Origin: Oscillospiraceae bacterium | GTDB taxonomy: Bacteria > Bacillota > Clostridia > Oscillospirales > CAG-272 | Reading direction: 5' to 3' | Length of the DNA stretch: 38,029 nt | Assembly: GCA_015063385.1 (NCBI GenBank) | Contig: SVUG01000016.1 | Location: 1-38,029, forward strand | Shown here: piece after piece, positions 1 to 5,443 of the stretch | Layout: each line of letters starts with the position of its first letter | How positions within the stretch are numbered: position 1 is the stretch's first letter | Made by a program: the position numbers and the translations under genes | Notes under the pieces: model-generated | The model's database searches: none | What the model saw: the letters and a program-made list of their open reading frames with translations, nothing else | What the model was told of the DNA's origin: nothing

Positions 1-35
1 ACCGTTGCAAGAATAATCTTCCTCTTTTTAGTCAT
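1..35 (-). CDS. 5' end of an unidentified gene, cut by the window edge
   Basis: On the reverse strand an ATG at 33-35 opens a frame reading MTKKRKIILATV before the window ends. A strong ribosome binding site (AGGAGGGG) lies about 7 bases upstream, and a promoter sits at 104-132. The lysine-rich start followed by hydrophobic residues looks like the beginning of a signal peptide or membrane protein. Twelve residues are too few to name a family. Confidence 0.6.
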   Translation of the reverse strand, partial: MTKKRKIILAT

Positions 36-103
36 AAAGATCCCCTCCTAATTTGTTAATCATCTTAAAAGTGGCTGTCAAATTCTTATTTATCGGTGAG
101 TTT

Positions 104-132
104 ATTATATCACATAATCCATTGAAAATCAA
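104..132 (-). promoter_or_regulatory. Sigma-A promoter for the gene leaving the window at position 1
   Basis: Reverse-strand -35 box TTGATT (127-132) and -10 box TATAAT (104-109) are 17 bases apart. The start codon is about 70 bases downstream. The three TTGAACGA repeats at 157-203 lie just upstream of the -35 box. Confidence 0.65.
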
Positions 133-156
133 TAATTCTTTTAAGCGAATCAATAA

Positions 157-203
157 TTGAACGATACCCCATAAATTGAACGAAAGGGGTATAAAGTGAA
201 CGA
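157..203. repeat. Three TTGAACGA direct repeats with an embedded inverted repeat
   Basis: TTGAACGA occurs at 157-164 and 176-183, with a variant GTGAACGA at 196-203; the spacings are 19 and 20 bases, close to two helical turns. Between them ATACCCC (164-170 region) is complementary to GGGGTAT (186-192 region). The array sits about 25 bases upstream of a reverse-strand -35 box, so it could be an activator site. Multiple terminal repeats are also typical of IS21-type element ends, but no transposase is visible on either side. Confidence 0.5.
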
Positions 204-224
204 TTTATATTTTACGGCTAAAAG

Positions 225-270
225 CAAAAAAGGCTTGCAAGGACGAAAACTATCCCGGCAAGCCTAAATT
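225..270 (-). terminator. Rho-independent terminator-like hairpin
   Basis: AGGCTTGC (231-238) pairs with GCAAGCCT (258-265) in an 8-bp stem with an 18-19 base loop. On the reverse strand it is followed at once by a run of T. It would stop transcripts coming leftward from the RNA-element region. No gene explains the stretch 271-317. Confidence 0.55.
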
Positions 271-317
271 TTTGCTGTAAAACCTATGAAAAAGGGCAAA
301 ATACCCCTATTTGGGCA

Positions 318-360
318 ATAAAAAAGCCATAATCCGATATTTTTCGTATCAATATTATGG
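318..360 (-). terminator. Terminator after structured RNA copy 1 (reverse-strand reading)
   Basis: CCATAAT (327-333) pairs with ATTATGG (354-360) and GATA pairs with TATC inside; reading leftward the hairpin is followed by CTTTTTTATT. This would end a reverse-strand transcript that passes through copy 1. Confidence 0.55.
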
Positions 361-371
361 TTTCTTTATGG

Positions 372-460
372 TGCGGGAAATGTCAGGCGTTTAGAAAACT
401 CTTAATAAGAGTTTTTAGCCTGAAGACCGAAGGCTTGCCTGAGGTCTGTCACGTTTCCTC
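372..460. ncRNA. Structured RNA element, copy 1 of a tandem pair
   Basis: About 86 bases fold into a closed three-way junction. The closing stem is GGGAAA (375-380) with TTTCCT (454-459). Hairpin A pairs TCAGGC (383-388) with GCCTGA (418-423) and AAAACTC (395-401) with GAGTTTT (409-415) around a TTAATAA loop. Hairpin B pairs AGACC (424-428) with GGTCT (443-447), then a tandem GA/GA internal loop, then AGG/CCT around CTTG. Compared with copy 2, paired positions change together (see the finding). On the forward strand the first closing pair is a G-U; on the reverse strand it would be an A-C mismatch, which mildly favours the forward strand. No forward promoter was found, however, and tRNA-Leu lies upstream in the reverse direction. 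The family is not one I can name. Confidence 0.6.
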
Positions 461-463
461 CGA

Positions 464-500
464 CAAAAAAGAGGCTGACCTTTGGTCAACCTTTTTTCTT
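464..500. terminator. Bidirectional terminator between the two RNA copies
   Basis: An interrupted stem AAAAAAGAGG-TGACC / GGTCA-CCTTTTTT with a TTT loop gives a T-run on either strand. It separates copy 1 from copy 2, so each copy is bounded by terminators. Confidence 0.65.
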
Positions 501-502
501 TA

Positions 503-592
503 TGCGGGAAATGTCAGGCGTTTAGAAAACTCTTAATAAGAGTTTTTAGCCTGAAGTCCGAAAGCCTGTCTTGAGGACTGTCACGTTTCCCC
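503..592. ncRNA. Structured RNA element, copy 2 of a tandem pair
   Basis: The first 54 bases are identical to copy 1 (closing-stem 5' strand and all of hairpin A); the rest diverges but keeps the fold. Closing stem is GGGAAA (506-511) with TTTCCC (586-591). Hairpin B pairs AGTCC (555-559) with GGACT (575-579), then the same GA/GA tandem, then AAG (562-564) with CTT (570-572) around CCTGT. The changes relative to copy 1 preserve pairing. A terminator hairpin follows at 601-628, and tRNA-Leu lies immediately beyond it. Confidence 0.6.
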
Positions 593-600
593 CCAAAGCA

Positions 601-628
601 AAAAGCAGACCATTTTGGTCTGCCTTTT
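601..628 (-). terminator. Terminator downstream of tRNA-Leu
   Basis: GCAGACC (605-611) pairs with GGTCTGC (617-623) around a 5-base loop. Read leftward it is followed by CTTTTTG and starts about 10 bases after the tRNA CCA end. It is also followed by T-rich sequence on the forward strand, so it could serve copy 2 in that direction. Confidence 0.7.
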
Positions 629-632
629 GTTT

Positions 633-716
633 TGGTGCGGGAAACGGGACTTGAACCCGTACATCAAAGATACACGCCCCTCAAACGTGCGCGTCTGCCG
701 ATTCCGCCACTCCCGC
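633..716 (-). tRNA. tRNA-Leu, anticodon GAG, CCA end encoded
   Basis: The reverse strand gives acceptor GCGGGAG paired with TTCCCGC, followed by A and an encoded CCA (633-635). The anticodon stem CACGT/GCGTG encloses TTGAGGG, so the anticodon is GAG (Leu, reading CUU/CUC). The long variable arm and the T-arm GGGTTCAAGTCCCG are typical of a class II leucine tRNA. A near-consensus promoter lies at 729-757 and a terminator at 601-628, so it can be an independent unit. Confidence 0.95.
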
Positions 717-728
717 GAACGCTTTATT

Positions 729-757
729 ATTATACTGTATTTATTTTTATTTGTCAA
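729..757 (-). promoter_or_regulatory. Promoter of tRNA-Leu
   Basis: Reverse-strand TTGACA (752-757), a 17-base spacer and TATAAT (729-734): a perfect consensus, with the tRNA 5' end 12 bases beyond the -10 box. That fits strong constitutive tRNA expression. Confidence 0.85.
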
Positions 758-800
758 GAGCTTTTTGAGAAAAAATTGTATTTTTAAATTATTTTTTCAA

Positions 801-840
801 GAAACCCGAGGAGAGCCTTAATATGCTGCTCCTCGGGCTT
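801..840 (-). terminator. Terminator of the GH5 gene
   Basis: CCCGAGGAG (805-813) pairs with CTCCTCGGG (829-837), with an extra AGC/GCT inside the loop. Read leftward it is followed by TTTCTTG; it lies 45 bases past the stop codon of the GH5 gene. Confidence 0.7.
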
Positions 841-883
841 TGCTTGCGGTCTTTAAAAATACATAATTTATATTAGCTTAATA

Positions 884-2320
884 TTATTCAGCTGATTTTT
901 GCTTGTCAAAATATTTTGTCAGCACATTATATAGCAATCCGTTGTCGTATATTTTATAGCTTCCCTCCTGACCTGCATATTCCGTATGCTCATTACTCCA
1001 AGCCGCCATTATTTCATCATAGGTAGCGCTACGCAAATCAAGCTTAAGCCTATAATCCTCTATAGGTGTATTCAAATCATTCTGAAGATTCAGTTTATTG
1101 ACGACGATGCCCCATGAGTTATCCCAGTATCCTACAGACACAATCTTATAGCTCCAGACAGTCCAGCCCCAGCCGAGAGAATCGAACTTGCCAAGGTATT
1201 CCTCCCACGCGCCCTCGTTTCCAAAAAAGCTAAACTCGCCGACAAATTTAGGCACGTCGAAGTCTGTATCAAAAATGCTCATAAGTGCAAACTGCAATCC
1301 GTAGAACATGGAATTGGAAATACCCTTGTCGTGATTCCAGTTGTAGAAGTGATACTGATAAAGAACGTTTTCCCAGCCGTATTTTTCAGGACTCGGAAGC
1401 GAGCAGGTGTACCATACGCCCTCTATTGAAATAACGTGATTACTATCAACCTCGCGGATTGCCTGATACATCCTATCCAAAACCGCCCACTGCTTTGGTC
1501 CGGTGCCAATTTCGTGACGATTAGTAGGCTCATTCACAAGGTCGTAGGCAAGAATTGTCGATGCGAGATCGGGACGGTCTTCTATATAATGCAAAGCGAT
1601 ATTTTTCCAAAGCGTACACATTGATTCAATATAGGTTTCGTTGTCCCAAAATTCAATTCGTCTTGTGCCTGAATGCTCAAATCCCGACTGTCCACCAACT
1701 ACACCGTGCATATCAATAATTACCTTTAAGCCGTGATTTTTAGCAAGGTCAAGGAAATGGTCCAGCTTCTCAAACGCATCGTCACGCATAGTAAGAGCAT
1801 CATCAGGTCCTTCCATGAAGTTTCGGTAGTACACGGGAAGACGAATGGTGTTTAATCCGATATCACTTATGAGTTGAAAATCGGCATCGGTACAATAAGA
1901 GTAGAAATATGCATCATTTAGTGCCTTAATCTCACCAGGGGTAAAGCGCTCTGCAAGAATGGCATCCATTTCCTCCTGGAAAATCTCCTTGTACTCCTCT
2001 ACTATGCCCTGCTCATTAACCTTTTTAAAGCTGCCGTTCCGCTTATAAAGCGCGCCAACGGAATTAACGGTCATCCAGCCTTCAGAAATAAAGAGATTGC
2101 CGTAGTTGATGCCTTTAATATCGAAACGTTTTCCATTCTCGTCATAAAGTCCTTTACCAACGGCTGTGACGGTATTATATTCGTTCGGCTCGATTTCTAT
2201 TACTTCGGGGGCTTCATAGGTGTAATTTGATGCGTAAATATTGCCATAGGTCAAAACGCCTGCTATGATTAAAATAATTACACCCAAAGCTATTAAAATT
2301 GCTATAAGCGCCTTTTTCAT
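884..2320 (-). CDS. Glycoside hydrolase family 5 (cellulase-like), membrane-anchored
   Basis: A 478-residue protein with a single N-terminal hydrophobic segment (about residues 4-26) and no obvious cleavage site, so probably a signal anchor displaying the enzyme outside. The rest is a GH5-type TIM barrel. Visible landmarks are TIRLP (R160), IDMH (H205), DLVNEPTN with acid/base E264, YQYHFYNW (H324) and the nucleophile motif VGEFSFFG with E362. Family knowledge predicts retaining hydrolysis of a beta-1,4-glucan or mannan; the substrate cannot be told from sequence. It has its own promoter, a GGAGG ribosome binding site 7 bases upstream, and a terminator, so it is monocistronic. It sits beside a secreted serpin read in the same direction, with no shared transcript implied. 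Confidence 0.88.
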   Translation of the reverse strand: MKKALIAILIALGVIILIIAGVLTYGNIYASNYTYEAPEVIEIEPNEYNTVTAVGKGLYDENGKRFDIKGINYGNLFISEGWMTVNSVGALYKRNGSFKKVNEQGIVEEYKEIFQEEMDAILAERFTPGEIKALNDAYFYSYCTDADFQLISDIGLNTIRLPVYYRNFMEGPDDALTMRDDAFEKLDHFLDLAKNHGLKVIIDMHGVVGGQSGFEHSGTRRIEFWDNETYIESMCTLWKNIALHYIEDRPDLASTILAYDLVNEPTNRHEIGTGPKQWAVLDRMYQAIREVDSNHVISIEGVWYTCSLPSPEKYGWENVLYQYHFYNWNHDKGISNSMFYGLQFALMSIFDTDFDVPKFVGEFSFFGNEGAWEEYLGKFDSLGWGWTVWSYKIVSVGYWDNSWGIVVNKLNLQNDLNTPIEDYRLKLDLRSATYDEIMAAWSNEHTEYAGQEGSYKIYDNGLLYNVLTKYFDKQKSAE

Positions 2321-2356
2321 ATTGTTTCCTCCGTGCTTTAATTTTTCTTTAACTAA

Positions 2357-2385
2357 ATTATACCATTTTTGATTACTGGTGTCAA
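2357..2385 (-). promoter_or_regulatory. Promoter of the GH5 gene
   Basis: Reverse-strand TTGACA (2380-2385), 17-base spacer, TATAAT (2357-2362): full consensus, about 30 bases before the ribosome binding site. Confidence 0.85.
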
Positions 2386-2442
2386 TTTATTTGCCAATCA
2401 TTTTTATACAAAGATAAAGTATAAAAATTGTAAATAATAGAT

Positions 2443-2465
2443 AAGGGAGCGTTTTTCGCTCCCTT
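2443..2465 (-). terminator. Hairpin after the serpin gene
   Basis: A 9-bp perfect stem AAGGGAGCG/CGCTCCCTT with a TTTTT loop, 8 bases past the serpin stop. The following sequence is only moderately T-rich on the reverse strand, so it may be a weak terminator. Confidence 0.5.
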
Positions 2466-2472
2466 AAATAAT

Positions 2473-3732
2473 TCAATTATTCAGGTCGGTCATCGTTCCG
2501 ATGAAAAGAGGTATATTGTTTTCGCAATCAATAATCATATATACGAAAGGTCTGTCAAGGTAAACCACCTTTGGTTCATCAGATGGCGCTGCAGAGCCTG
2601 CCTTCATTTCAACGACTGTGGCAGCTCCCGCTTTCGTACCGCGCTCGGCAACCTCGATAAAGGTCTTGTGAAGTACTCTGCCGATATAGATATTCTGGTC
2701 CTCGTAGCTGCCAAGTCTTGAAAAATCGGCAAACGTGACGTTAAAGGCGGTTGGCATACCCATGTCGGAAAGAATCTTGGACATTTCAACCTCGTACTCG
2801 GTTTTGAACTTAGGAATAGCCGTCCTTACCGTAGTACGCGTAGGATTTGCAAGCATCGTATGAAGCTTCTCACCGTTGAGTGACGAGATATACTCGCTAA
2901 CACTTACACCCTCGTCCGGAAGCAAGGCTGCAAAGGCGTACTTTCTTCCGCTATAATACTTGATAAATCCACTTGCATCTTCATCAGAAAGATAAGAGCC
3001 CTCGCTGGAGTACATAAACTTCGCGTCTTGTCTCTCACCGTTCTCCTTGGTAAATATACCGTCACGCACCTGCTCCTTTTTATAATACTCAGGCCACTCC
3101 GCCTCAAAGGCAAGTGTGTTGATAAGATACATAATTGCGTGGTCGGGGATTCTGTCGAGTATTTTAGGTATCATACCGTCTGTGTTTTTATAAACCCAAC
3201 TGTTAATGTCCCTTTTAGTTTGATTGCTAAATGGCGTCTTGTATATTTCTGCCCCGTAATAATCGGCGTTTTTCTGCAAAAACGTTTTGTTAACCGTAAG
3301 TTTATCATCATTGGTGAACCATATTGAATTAGCCACGCTCAGCTTATATTTATCGCCATTCGGTAAGGAATTCAGATAGGTATAGAGGTAGAGATTAAGC
3401 TCGTCAGAGGTTATGCCTAGTACCTGCTCCATCTCCGAAAGCGTGTGACCGCTCGCACCGTTTGCAGTCATGGCAAGCGCTGCAATAACCGACACTGGAG
3501 ATATCAGGGTGTTTTTGCCACTTTCCTCGGTGGAGCTCAATAGACGCACGGCAAAATCGGTGACGGCTGCGTTATGGCTTGAAATATCATCAAGCGGTGT
3601 GACGCTGCACGATTTGACACCGTCCATAAGGTTCTCTGCCGAAATGGGAAGAGCGCACCCCGAAAGGTTAATGATAATAGAGACTAAAAGGAAAAATGCG
3701 ATTATAGAGACGCTGATTTTTCTGTTTTTCAT
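2473..3732 (-). CDS. Serpin-family protease inhibitor, lipoprotein
   Basis: A 419-residue serpin with a lipoprotein signal: a hydrophobic stretch ending in LSGC puts the lipidated cysteine at residue 26. The serpin core is recognisable from NTLISPVSVIAALAM, VANSIWF, NTLAFEAEW and the C-terminal signature DRPFVYMIIDCENNIPLF. The reactive-loop hinge reads ERGTKAGAATVVE: a Gly and Thr followed by small residues, the pattern of inhibitory serpins whose loop inserts into sheet A. The P1 residue falls in the KAGSAAPS stretch, so a protease preferring small residues is the likely target, though the exact scissile bond is unclear. Ribosome binding site AAAGGGG is 6 bases upstream. A divergent promoter pair separates it from the gene at 3884. 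Confidence 0.92.
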   Translation of the reverse strand: MKNRKISVSIIAFFLLVSIIINLSGCALPISAENLMDGVKSCSVTPLDDISSHNAAVTDFAVRLLSSTEESGKNTLISPVSVIAALAMTANGASGHTLSEMEQVLGITSDELNLYLYTYLNSLPNGDKYKLSVANSIWFTNDDKLTVNKTFLQKNADYYGAEIYKTPFSNQTKRDINSWVYKNTDGMIPKILDRIPDHAIMYLINTLAFEAEWPEYYKKEQVRDGIFTKENGERQDAKFMYSSEGSYLSDEDASGFIKYYSGRKYAFAALLPDEGVSVSEYISSLNGEKLHTMLANPTRTTVRTAIPKFKTEYEVEMSKILSDMGMPTAFNVTFADFSRLGSYEDQNIYIGRVLHKTFIEVAERGTKAGAATVVEMKAGSAAPSDEPKVVYLDRPFVYMIIDCENNIPLFIGTMTDLNN

Positions 3733-3796
3733 AACAATCCCCTTTCTTCTTTATCATATAAGACGAGAATTTTTGCGAAAGGTTGCATTTTTTATA

Positions 3797-3825
3797 ATTT
3801 TACCATATTTCTTACCTGATGTAAA
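3797..3825 (-). promoter_or_regulatory. Promoter of the serpin gene
   Basis: Reverse-strand TTTACA (3820-3825), 17-base spacer, TAAAAT (3797-3802). It lies back-to-back with the forward promoter at 3834-3862; the two -35 boxes are 8 bases apart, so the divergent promoters may compete. Confidence 0.65.
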
Positions 3826-3833
3826 GTTTTTGA

Positions 3834-3862
3834 TTGCAAATTATTCGGTTTTATGTTAAAAT
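3834..3862 (+). promoter_or_regulatory. Promoter of the small gene at 3884
   Basis: TTGCAA (3834-3839), 17-base spacer, TAAAAT (3857-3862). The start codon is only 22 bases beyond the -10 box, so the leader is very short. Confidence 0.65.
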
Positions 3863-3883
3863 AATAAAAAAAGGCGGTGAGTT

Positions 3884-4114
3884 ATGTTTTTAAAGAATCT
3901 TTTTAAGAAAAAAAGTAAGTACCCTGAAATCGCAAAATACCACGAGGACGACCTCGTCACGTTCAGATACCGAGGCGACCTATCATTCGGCTACGTTTAC
4001 GATGCAAAGCTCGACGATGACGGCAAGGTCAGCTATACTATTCAGCTCGGCGGGCAATGTCCTGCCTTGCTCTACGATTTCAAGGAAGAAAACATAATAG
4101 GTCTGAAAAAATAA
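3884..4114 (+). CDS. Small basic protein of unknown function
   Basis: 76 residues with start ATG and an AAGGCGGTGA ribosome binding site at the right distance. The N-terminus is lysine-rich (LKNLFKKKSKY). The rest alternates beta-like segments (DLVTFRYRG, FGYVYDAKLD, KVSYTIQLGG, ALLYDF), suggesting a small SH3/KOW-like barrel; this is inference from pattern only. There is no signal peptide or membrane helix. It is followed at once by a long perfect hairpin and then tspO on the same strand, so it may share a transcript with tspO. I do not recognise a family. Confidence 0.7.
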   Translation: MFLKNLFKKKSKYPEIAKYHEDDLVTFRYRGDLSFGYVYDAKLDDDGKVSYTIQLGGQCPALLYDFKEENIIGLKK

Positions 4115-4117
4115 CAT

Positions 4118-4162
4118 ATACCTCCGTATCTGTGCATAAAATAGCAGTGAATACGGAGGTAT
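4118..4162 (+). promoter_or_regulatory. Perfect 12-bp hairpin that masks the tspO ribosome binding site
   Basis: ATACCTCCGTAT (4118-4129) is the exact inverse complement of ATACGGAGGTAT (4151-4162), with a 21-base loop. The 3' arm contains the GGAGG (4155-4159) that serves tspO, 7 bases before its ATG, and is followed by TTTTT. The same structure can therefore act as a terminator for the upstream gene and as a translational lock on tspO. No separate promoter for tspO is visible. Confidence 0.7.
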
Positions 4163-4166
4163 TTTT

Positions 4167-4655
4167 ATGTGGAATAAAATTAAGCAATATCTACCTGCCT
4201 ATATAATAGGAATAGCAATACCGCTGACGGTTGGAATTTTGGCTGCAGCACTGACACGCGACAGCATGGATATTTACGGTACACTCGTGACTCCGCCACT
4301 TGCCCCGCCCGCAATCCTTTTTCCTATTGTCTGGAGCATCCTATACGTGCTGATGGGAATAAGCTCGGCAGGAGTTTACACTAATCGGGAATTAAACCCC
4401 GAGGCTGCACGCAAGGGACTTGAATACTACGCTATAAGCCTCGCCTTGAATTTCCTGTGGAGTATTATCTTTTTCGGGCTAAGCGCCGCTCTGCCTGCAT
4501 TTATCTGCCTATTATTTTTACTTTACTATATAATACGCACTATACTCGAATACAAAAAAGTCAAGTCGTGGTGCGCTTATTTGCAGATTCCGTATGCCGT
4601 TTGGGTAGCGTTTGCAGGATATCTTAACGCAGGAATATGGCTTCTAAATCAGTAA
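4167..4655 (+). CDS. tspO: TspO/MBR family membrane protein
   Basis: A 162-residue protein with five predicted membrane helices, the normal size for TspO. Family motifs are present: PPLAPPAILFPIVWSILY near residues 43-60, ALNFLWSIIFFG around 92-103 and PYAVWVAFAGYLNAGIW near the end. The family binds tetrapyrroles such as protoporphyrin or haem and is linked to stress signalling; the actual ligand here is unknown. Its ribosome binding site is buried in a perfect 12-bp hairpin just upstream, which suggests control of translation. The stop codon at 4653-4655 abuts, with no gap, the stop codon of the convergent LysM-CAP gene. Confidence 0.93.
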   Translation: MWNKIKQYLPAYIIGIAIPLTVGILAAALTRDSMDIYGTLVTPPLAPPAILFPIVWSILYVLMGISSAGVYTNRELNPEAARKGLEYYAISLALNFLWSIIFFGLSAALPAFICLLFLLYYIIRTILEYKKVKSWCAYLQIPYAVWVAFAGYLNAGIWLLNQ

Positions 4656-5264
4656 TTATCTACCGACAAACATCTGCGTCCAATAGCTTCCGTTTTCAAC
4701 GTATCCGACACCGATATGCGTAAATGATTTGTTAAGTATGTTCGCACGATGTCCCGGGGAATTCATCCACCCCTCTACAACAGCTGCAGGGCTTTTATAT
4801 CCCCTAGCGATGTTTTCACCTGCAGTCTTGTACGATATTCCAAAGCTTTTCATCATATTAAAAGGAGTTCCATAGGTAGGACTTGTATGTGAAAAATATT
4901 TATTTTTCTGCATATCCTCCGACTTATATCTTGCAACCCTTGAAAGCTGCCAGTCGTATTCAAGGGCGCTTATGCCCTGCTTGGCTCGTTCAATGTTAAC
5001 GAGTCGAACTACCTCGCGCTCGTATGCATCAGTGCTCGCGTTGACAGATGGAATATTTATTATCTGACCGGGATAAATCAGGTTGTAGTTCTTAATAGTG
5101 GGATTGGCTGCTTTTATTTCGGATAATCCAACCTGATAGGACACTGCAATTTTCCATAGGCTATCGCCCTTTTTTACCGTATGAGTGCTAACTGCTGATG
5201 CAGCAGTCACCAAAGAGAGCGCAAGAGCAAGCGTTAGGACTGTTAATAATAGAATCTTTTTCAT
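4656..5264 (-). CDS. Secreted LysM and CAP/SCP domain protein (YkwD/SafA-like)
   Basis: A 202-residue protein: signal peptide (about residues 1-24, ending ASA), one LysM domain (about 28-72: THTVKKGDSLWKIA ... YPGQIINIP) that should bind peptidoglycan, then a CAP domain (about 80-200). The CAP motifs HTSPTYGTPF, AGENIARGY, GWMNSPGHRANIL and HIGVGYV are all present. In Firmicutes this arrangement occurs in cell-wall and spore-coat-associated proteins; the biochemical role is unsettled. The ribosome binding site is GAAAGGAAAG. The promoter at 5367-5395 is followed by a GC-rich hairpin with a T-tract in the leader. The gene is convergent with tspO and no terminator lies between the two stops. 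Confidence 0.92.
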   Translation of the reverse strand: MKKILLLTVLTLALALSLVTAASAVSTHTVKKGDSLWKIAVSYQVGLSEIKAANPTIKNYNLIYPGQIINIPSVNASTDAYEREVVRLVNIERAKQGISALEYDWQLSRVARYKSEDMQKNKYFSHTSPTYGTPFNMMKSFGISYKTAGENIARGYKSPAAVVEGWMNSPGHRANILNKSFTHIGVGYVENGSYWTQMFVGR

Positions 5265-5322
5265 TTTTCTTTCCTTTCTGTGTTGTTTAACTTCGGCGGG
5301 CCGACTGATTTTTCACCTCCTT

Positions 5323-5360
5323 TAAATAAAATAAAAACGCGGCCCAACATTTTCTGCCGC
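5323..5360 (-). promoter_or_regulatory. Terminator-like hairpin at the very 5' end of the LysM-CAP transcript
   Basis: On the reverse strand GCGGC (5356-5360) pairs with GCCGC (5339-5343), followed by GTTTTTATTTT. It begins about 7 bases after the -10 box, so the transcript would start with it. Just downstream is an AAAGGAGGTGA sequence with no usable start codon, then a CGGCCC stretch (5297-5302 region) complementary to part of the hairpin. Attenuation or 5' protection are both possible. Confidence 0.45.
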
Positions 5361-5366
5361 ATAATA

Positions 5367-5395
5367 AGTATACCATATTTGAGATTTAATGTCAA
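5367..5395 (-). promoter_or_regulatory. Promoter of the LysM-CAP gene
   Basis: Reverse-strand TTGACA (5390-5395), 17-base spacer, TATACT (5367-5372). The leader to the ATG is about 95 bases, long for this window. Confidence 0.8.
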
Positions 5396-5412
5396 ATGCA
5401 ATATATGGAAAA

Positions 5413-5437
5413 AGGGATAGAGAGTGGCTCTATCCCT
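5413..5437 (-). terminator. Terminator of the topoisomerase-gpmI-acyltransferase operon
   Basis: AGGGATAGAG (5413-5422) pairs with CTCTATCCCT (5428-5437) around a 5-base loop, followed on the reverse strand by TTTTCC. It lies 7 bases past the acyltransferase stop. Confidence 0.85.
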
Positions 5438-5443
5438 CTATTT

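Noticed and set aside
157-203. Complete insertion sequence
   Set aside because: Only the short repeats are present; no transposase frame or second end in the window.
372-592. Tandem repeats considered as a CRISPR array or as tRNA genes
   Set aside because: Only two long copies without spacer regularity, and no T-arm or anticodon arm; the fold and covariation fit another structured RNA.
615-821. Forward open frame of 68 residues
   Set aside because: It runs over tRNA-Leu and its promoter, with no ribosome binding site; a chance frame.
5277-5318. Leader peptide or earlier start for the LysM-CAP gene after AAAGGAGGTGA
   Set aside because: No ATG/GTG/TTG at proper distance; the in-frame codon would be ATC, and the GTG within the site has zero spacing.
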